Shown piece by piece: positions 43,083 through 44,917 of a stretch of 44,917 nt of DNA. The position numbers and the translations under genes are program-made. Origin of the DNA: Sulfitobacter sp. DFL-14 (GTDB lineage Bacteria; Pseudomonadota; Alphaproteobacteria; Rhodobacterales; Rhodobacteraceae). The stretch's first letter is position 1, and each line of letters starts with the position of its first letter. A model generated the notes under the pieces. The model was not told the origin of the DNA. It saw nothing but the letters and a program-made list of their open reading frames with translations, and ran no database searches. The stretch spans positions 1 to 44,917 of the forward strand of contig NZ_QBFD01000004.1 of NCBI RefSeq assembly GCF_003335585.1, read 5' to 3'.

Positions 43083-43578
43083 GAAATTCATCTATGGGAT
43101 AGGTTGGAAGATCAGGGTTGCCGGTATCAATCGCGAACATTTCACGAGAAGGGTCGCGCTGCTTTGGGGCCTTTGACAGGCGCGCATCCCGCTCTTTACC
43201 CAGCCTGGCTGCCTTGGTTTTCTGGCGCGCTGCCTCGGCCAGACGCCTTTGCGCGTCTACCATATCAAACAGCGCCTTTTCGTGGATCCGCCCACCGTGC
43301 TTTTCTTTCCATTCTTTGCGGGCGCGGCGACTTTCCCAAAGAGAGATTTCGGGATGACTGAGATTTCGGTAGCGCGCTTCGATCATGCGACCATCGTCTA
43401 CCTGCACCCAAATCTTCGATAGGTTCCGCGGATCAAATCTGACTTGCGCCTTCTCTTTGCCCCGCCCGATCAAGGACGCAAACGCATCATTCCAGTAGCG
43501 CACTTCAAAAAGCGTGATCCCTGTGCGGCCAAGCTTGCGCCATTCAAAAGGCATGAAGCTCGATCGAAACGCGTCCAC
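43060..43578 (-). CDS. tniA: TniA C-terminal part in the -1 frame
   Basis: 172 codons that continue TniA after the frameshift. FRSSFMPFEWRKLGRTGITLFEVRYWNDAF matches the Mu-C beta-barrel domain that follows the catalytic core in TniA/TnsB proteins, and a charged, Lys/Arg-rich tail ends before tniB. The frame is open further upstream only by a few codons (VDV), so it has no start of its own with a proper ribosome binding site. See the N-terminal part for the shift position. Confidence 0.8.
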   Translation of the reverse strand: MDAFRSSFMPFEWRKLGRTGITLFEVRYWNDAFASLIGRGKEKAQVRFDPRNLSKIWVQVDDGRMIEARYRNLSHPEISLWESRRARKEWKEKHGGRIHEKALFDMVDAQRRLAEAARQKTKAARLGKERDARLSKAPKQRDPSREMFAIDTGNPDLPTYPIDEFHDPKRKN

Positions 43579-44687
43579 ATCGACAACTTGCCGCCTGCTG
43601 TATCGCCACCCAAATCGCTCCAGGCAGCAAGAGGTGTCCGGCCAAGAGCCCGATGCGGGGTGTTGTGATACCGACAGATTTCAAGATGAAGCCAGTCTTC
43701 AAACTCAGCAAGCGTCAAAGTCGCGTTTTGTTCGCTGTTATAGTCACCCTTGTCTTTGGGTGACGAGTGCGTGGTTCCAGGCAATACGTGAACCGAACCC
43801 ATAGTTGTACCGATCAAGCGCTCAATGTGACCTCCGTAATGCTTGCCGCCCTTGGGACGATAGGAAACATCAATGCCCCAATCCTCGCACGCGGACTTGA
43901 ACGCTCTGCTGCGGAACTCCTGGGCATTGTCCACATGAACAGCCTTCGGAATACCAGCCGTAGGCCAGGTAAGCTCTTCAAGGGTGCCGGGCACATGCAC
44001 TGTCTTTCGGCGCACGCAATGGTCGAGACAAAGCGCAACCGACAGAACGGACGGTGCATCGAAACTCACGTATACGCCCAACACCACACGCGTGGTGACA
44101 TCGATCGCCATCGTCAGGTTCGGCCGCGCAAGAGGCTGTCGATCGATGTGATCGACCAAAAATACATCGGCCTTGGTATGATCGATTTGCACGACGTCGA
44201 GTGGGTCGGGAACGTCGAGTTTGCCAGGACGCGCTGCGAACAATTGTCCAGCTACGTCCGCGCCATGTCGCTTTGAGATGACCTTACGCTGGTCCATCGC
44301 ATCTAGCCGCCGCTTAACTGTTCGACGGGTCGGAGGCTGGAAGCCCTTTGCATCACACTCTGAGCGTATCTCACGCCAAATGCGCAAAAAACTTGAACGT
44401 TCTCGAACCAGATAGTAGCGGCTAAGGGTGGTGCTGATGATGCGCTCCACATCCGGAGCAAGACGCCCTTTTCCAGGTTTAGGCCCGCGCCGACCCGGTT
44501 GCAGCGCAACGGATCGAGCATCGTTCTCTTTGAGACGACGGTAAAGCTTCCAAGTATAGCTTTTGGAAAGACCCAACTCCCATGCCGCGTCGCCAATGGC
44601 ACGACCAATTGGGTCGCCCTTTTTTTCAAGCTCAAGAAGCGGCCGCAGAATAGCAGCACGATGTTTCGCAACGGCTTCAGATTTCAC
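43470..44687 (-). CDS. tniA: TniA transposase, N-terminal and catalytic part (frameshifted gene)
   Basis: The Mu/Tn7-type DDE recombinase that cuts and joins the element's ends. An N-terminal DNA-binding region (about 1-160, including GDAAWELGLSKSYTWKLYRRLKEND) precedes the integrase core with Asp169 (QIDHT), Asp253 (HVDNAQEF) and Glu289 (GHIERLIG), spaced D-35-E. Near 43578-43590 the reading passes from this frame into the -1 frame, after LAAWSDLGG; beyond that, residues WTRFDRASCLLNG are non-family. No classical slippery heptamer is present, so a one-base loss or sequencing error is more likely than programmed shifting. Confidence 0.85.
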   Translation of the reverse strand: MKSEAVAKHRAAILRPLLELEKKGDPIGRAIGDAAWELGLSKSYTWKLYRRLKENDARSVALQPGRRGPKPGKGRLAPDVERIISTTLSRYYLVRERSSFLRIWREIRSECDAKGFQPPTRRTVKRRLDAMDQRKVISKRHGADVAGQLFAARPGKLDVPDPLDVVQIDHTKADVFLVDHIDRQPLARPNLTMAIDVTTRVVLGVYVSFDAPSVLSVALCLDHCVRRKTVHVPGTLEELTWPTAGIPKAVHVDNAQEFRSRAFKSACEDWGIDVSYRPKGGKHYGGHIERLIGTTMGSVHVLPGTTHSSPKDKGDYNSEQNATLTLAEFEDWLHLEICRYHNTPHRALGRTPLAAWSDLGGDTAGGKLSMWTRFDRASCLLNGASLAAQGSRFLKCATGMMRLRP

Positions 44688-44738
44688 AGCGCGTCTTCAT
44701 CACAAATCGCCGAAAGTTATCCACAGATAATCTTGTAT

Positions 44739-44851
44739 CCTAAATTAGGGTACAGTATCCTAATTAAAGGTACAATGCCACAAATAGAGGTACAAGCAGC
44801 CATTGAAAAGTCAGGGAAAAATTAGCCTCTATTCTCTTTAATTAGGGCACA
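44739..44851. repeat. Transposase-site-like repeats in the tniA-side end
   Basis: Four related motifs occur in one orientation: CCTAAATTAGGGTACA (44739-44754), CCTAATTAAAGGTACA (44759-44774), CCACAAATAGAGGTACA (44778-44794) and CTTTAATTAGGGCACA (44836-44851). The first three end 20 bases apart. Asymmetric arrays of this kind are the TniA/TnsB binding sites of Tn7-like transposons; the other end shows only two. Confidence 0.75.
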
Positions 44852-44857
44852 ACGACA
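44832..44857 (-). repeat. Right terminal inverted repeat of the tni transposon
   Basis: Reading inward on the minus strand it starts TGTCGTTGTGCCCTAATTAA, matching the left repeat with three mismatches. Identical bases occur at 35-60. The flank begins at 44858. Confidence 0.85.
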
Positions 44858-44917
44858 TGATGCCAGAGGGCCATTTCCGCTACTCTGCAGACATCGACAT
44901 TCTGGGACAGCCGCAAC
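44858..44917 (+). other. Flank beyond the transposon, partial open frame
   Basis: Sixty bases of different character follow the transposon end. The plus strand is open from an ATG at about 44857-44859 and reads MPEGHFRYSADIDILGQPQ to the window edge. I do not recognise it. It could be the interior of a gene interrupted by the transposon. Confidence 0.3.

Larger units (their letters stand above)
41201..44857 (-). mobile_element. Compact tniA-tniB-tniQ transposon (Tn5053/Tn402-like)
   Basis: A 3,657-bp element bounded by 26-bp terminal inverted repeats (41201-41226 and 44832-44857) with 23 identities, each starting TGTCGT at the outer end. It carries only tniA, tniB and tniQ, all on the minus strand and overlapping. 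No resolvase gene, cargo, CRISPR genes or integron features are present. The outer 60 bp on the tniA side recur at 1-60. No 5-bp target duplication is visible. GC is lower than in the flanking operons. TniA is split by a frameshift, so autonomous movement is doubtful. Confidence 0.85.

Noticed and set aside
43560..43600. Programmed ribosomal frameshift in tniA
   Set aside because: No X-XXY-YYZ heptamer or strong downstream stem is visible at the transition, so mutation or sequencing error is favoured.
41201..44857. CRISPR-associated transposon (CAST)
   Set aside because: tniQ, tniB and tniA are present but there is no Cas gene, repeat array or guide-like sequence within the element or window.
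44858..44917. Five-base target-site duplication of the transposon
   Set aside because: TGATG after the right end does not match CATGC before the left end, nor CCAGG after position 60.

Overview
The window looks like DNA of a marine or soil Rhodobacteraceae (Roseobacter-type alphaproteobacterium). The reasons are its GC-rich genes, tight operons with ATGA-type overlaps, the mix of TRAP and ABC importers, many LysR/GntR/AraC regulators, and insertion-sequence remnants of types common in that family. It reads as an accessory, plasmid- or island-like region: catabolic modules separated by IS scars and broken genes.

Layout. 1-60 is the outer end of a Tn5053/Tn402-like (tni) transposon, directly abutting an IS6-family transposase fragment (61-287). 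386-6437 holds a carboxylesterase, a divergent LysR regulator and a NitT/TauT-type ABC importer (ATPase, binding protein, two permeases) whose leader can fold over its ribosome binding site. 6693-18744 is a hexuronate locus. The minus-strand operon uxaC-dctP-dctQ-dctM-cupin(kdgF-like)-kduI-kduD-uxuB-uxuA-uxaA diverges from gntR-kdgK, with two matching palindromes between them. It can feed both saturated hexuronates (isomerase, reductase and dehydratases) and unsaturated uronates (cupin, KduI, KduD) into 2-keto-3-deoxygluconate, which KdgK phosphorylates. The KDPG aldolase and a separate tagaturonate reductase are not here.

19032-23606 carries an oxidoreductase/cupin/SDR operon under a divergent LysR gene, a broken MFS gene, a methyltransferase and an IS5-like remnant. 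23643-27564 is a stress-flavoured cluster: a PQQ-type sugar dehydrogenase, a DUF2231 membrane protein, a small single-span protein, a DUF892 ferritin-like protein, and a ribosome hibernation factor fused to a cold-shock domain. 27722-32693 is a patchwork: an internally deleted IS6 element, a LysR regulator with a divergent serine hydrolase, a broken XRE regulator, a 4-TM protein, a DUF1330 protein, a gamma-carbonic-anhydrase-like protein, a multi-hairpin element, and IS630 and nuclease scars.

32864-40943 is the most interesting metabolic module: a branched-chain-amino-acid-type ABC importer (binding protein, LivG, LivF, LivH, LivM) linked to a PEP-hydrolase-family TIM barrel, an SRPBCC protein and a Tm-1-like UPF0261 protein, with an AraC regulator on the opposite strand inside the cluster. 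The barrel and UPF0261 proteins correspond to the two halves of the plant Tm-1 protein. The role is unknown; an import-plus-catabolism system for an unidentified small molecule is inferred.

41201-44857 is a compact tniA-tniB-tniQ transposon with 26-bp imperfect terminal inverted repeats and repeated internal sites. Its tniA is split by a frameshift, and it has no resolvase, cargo or visible target duplication. Its last 60 bp are identical to bases 1-60, so 61-41200 lies between two same-orientation copies of this transposon end.
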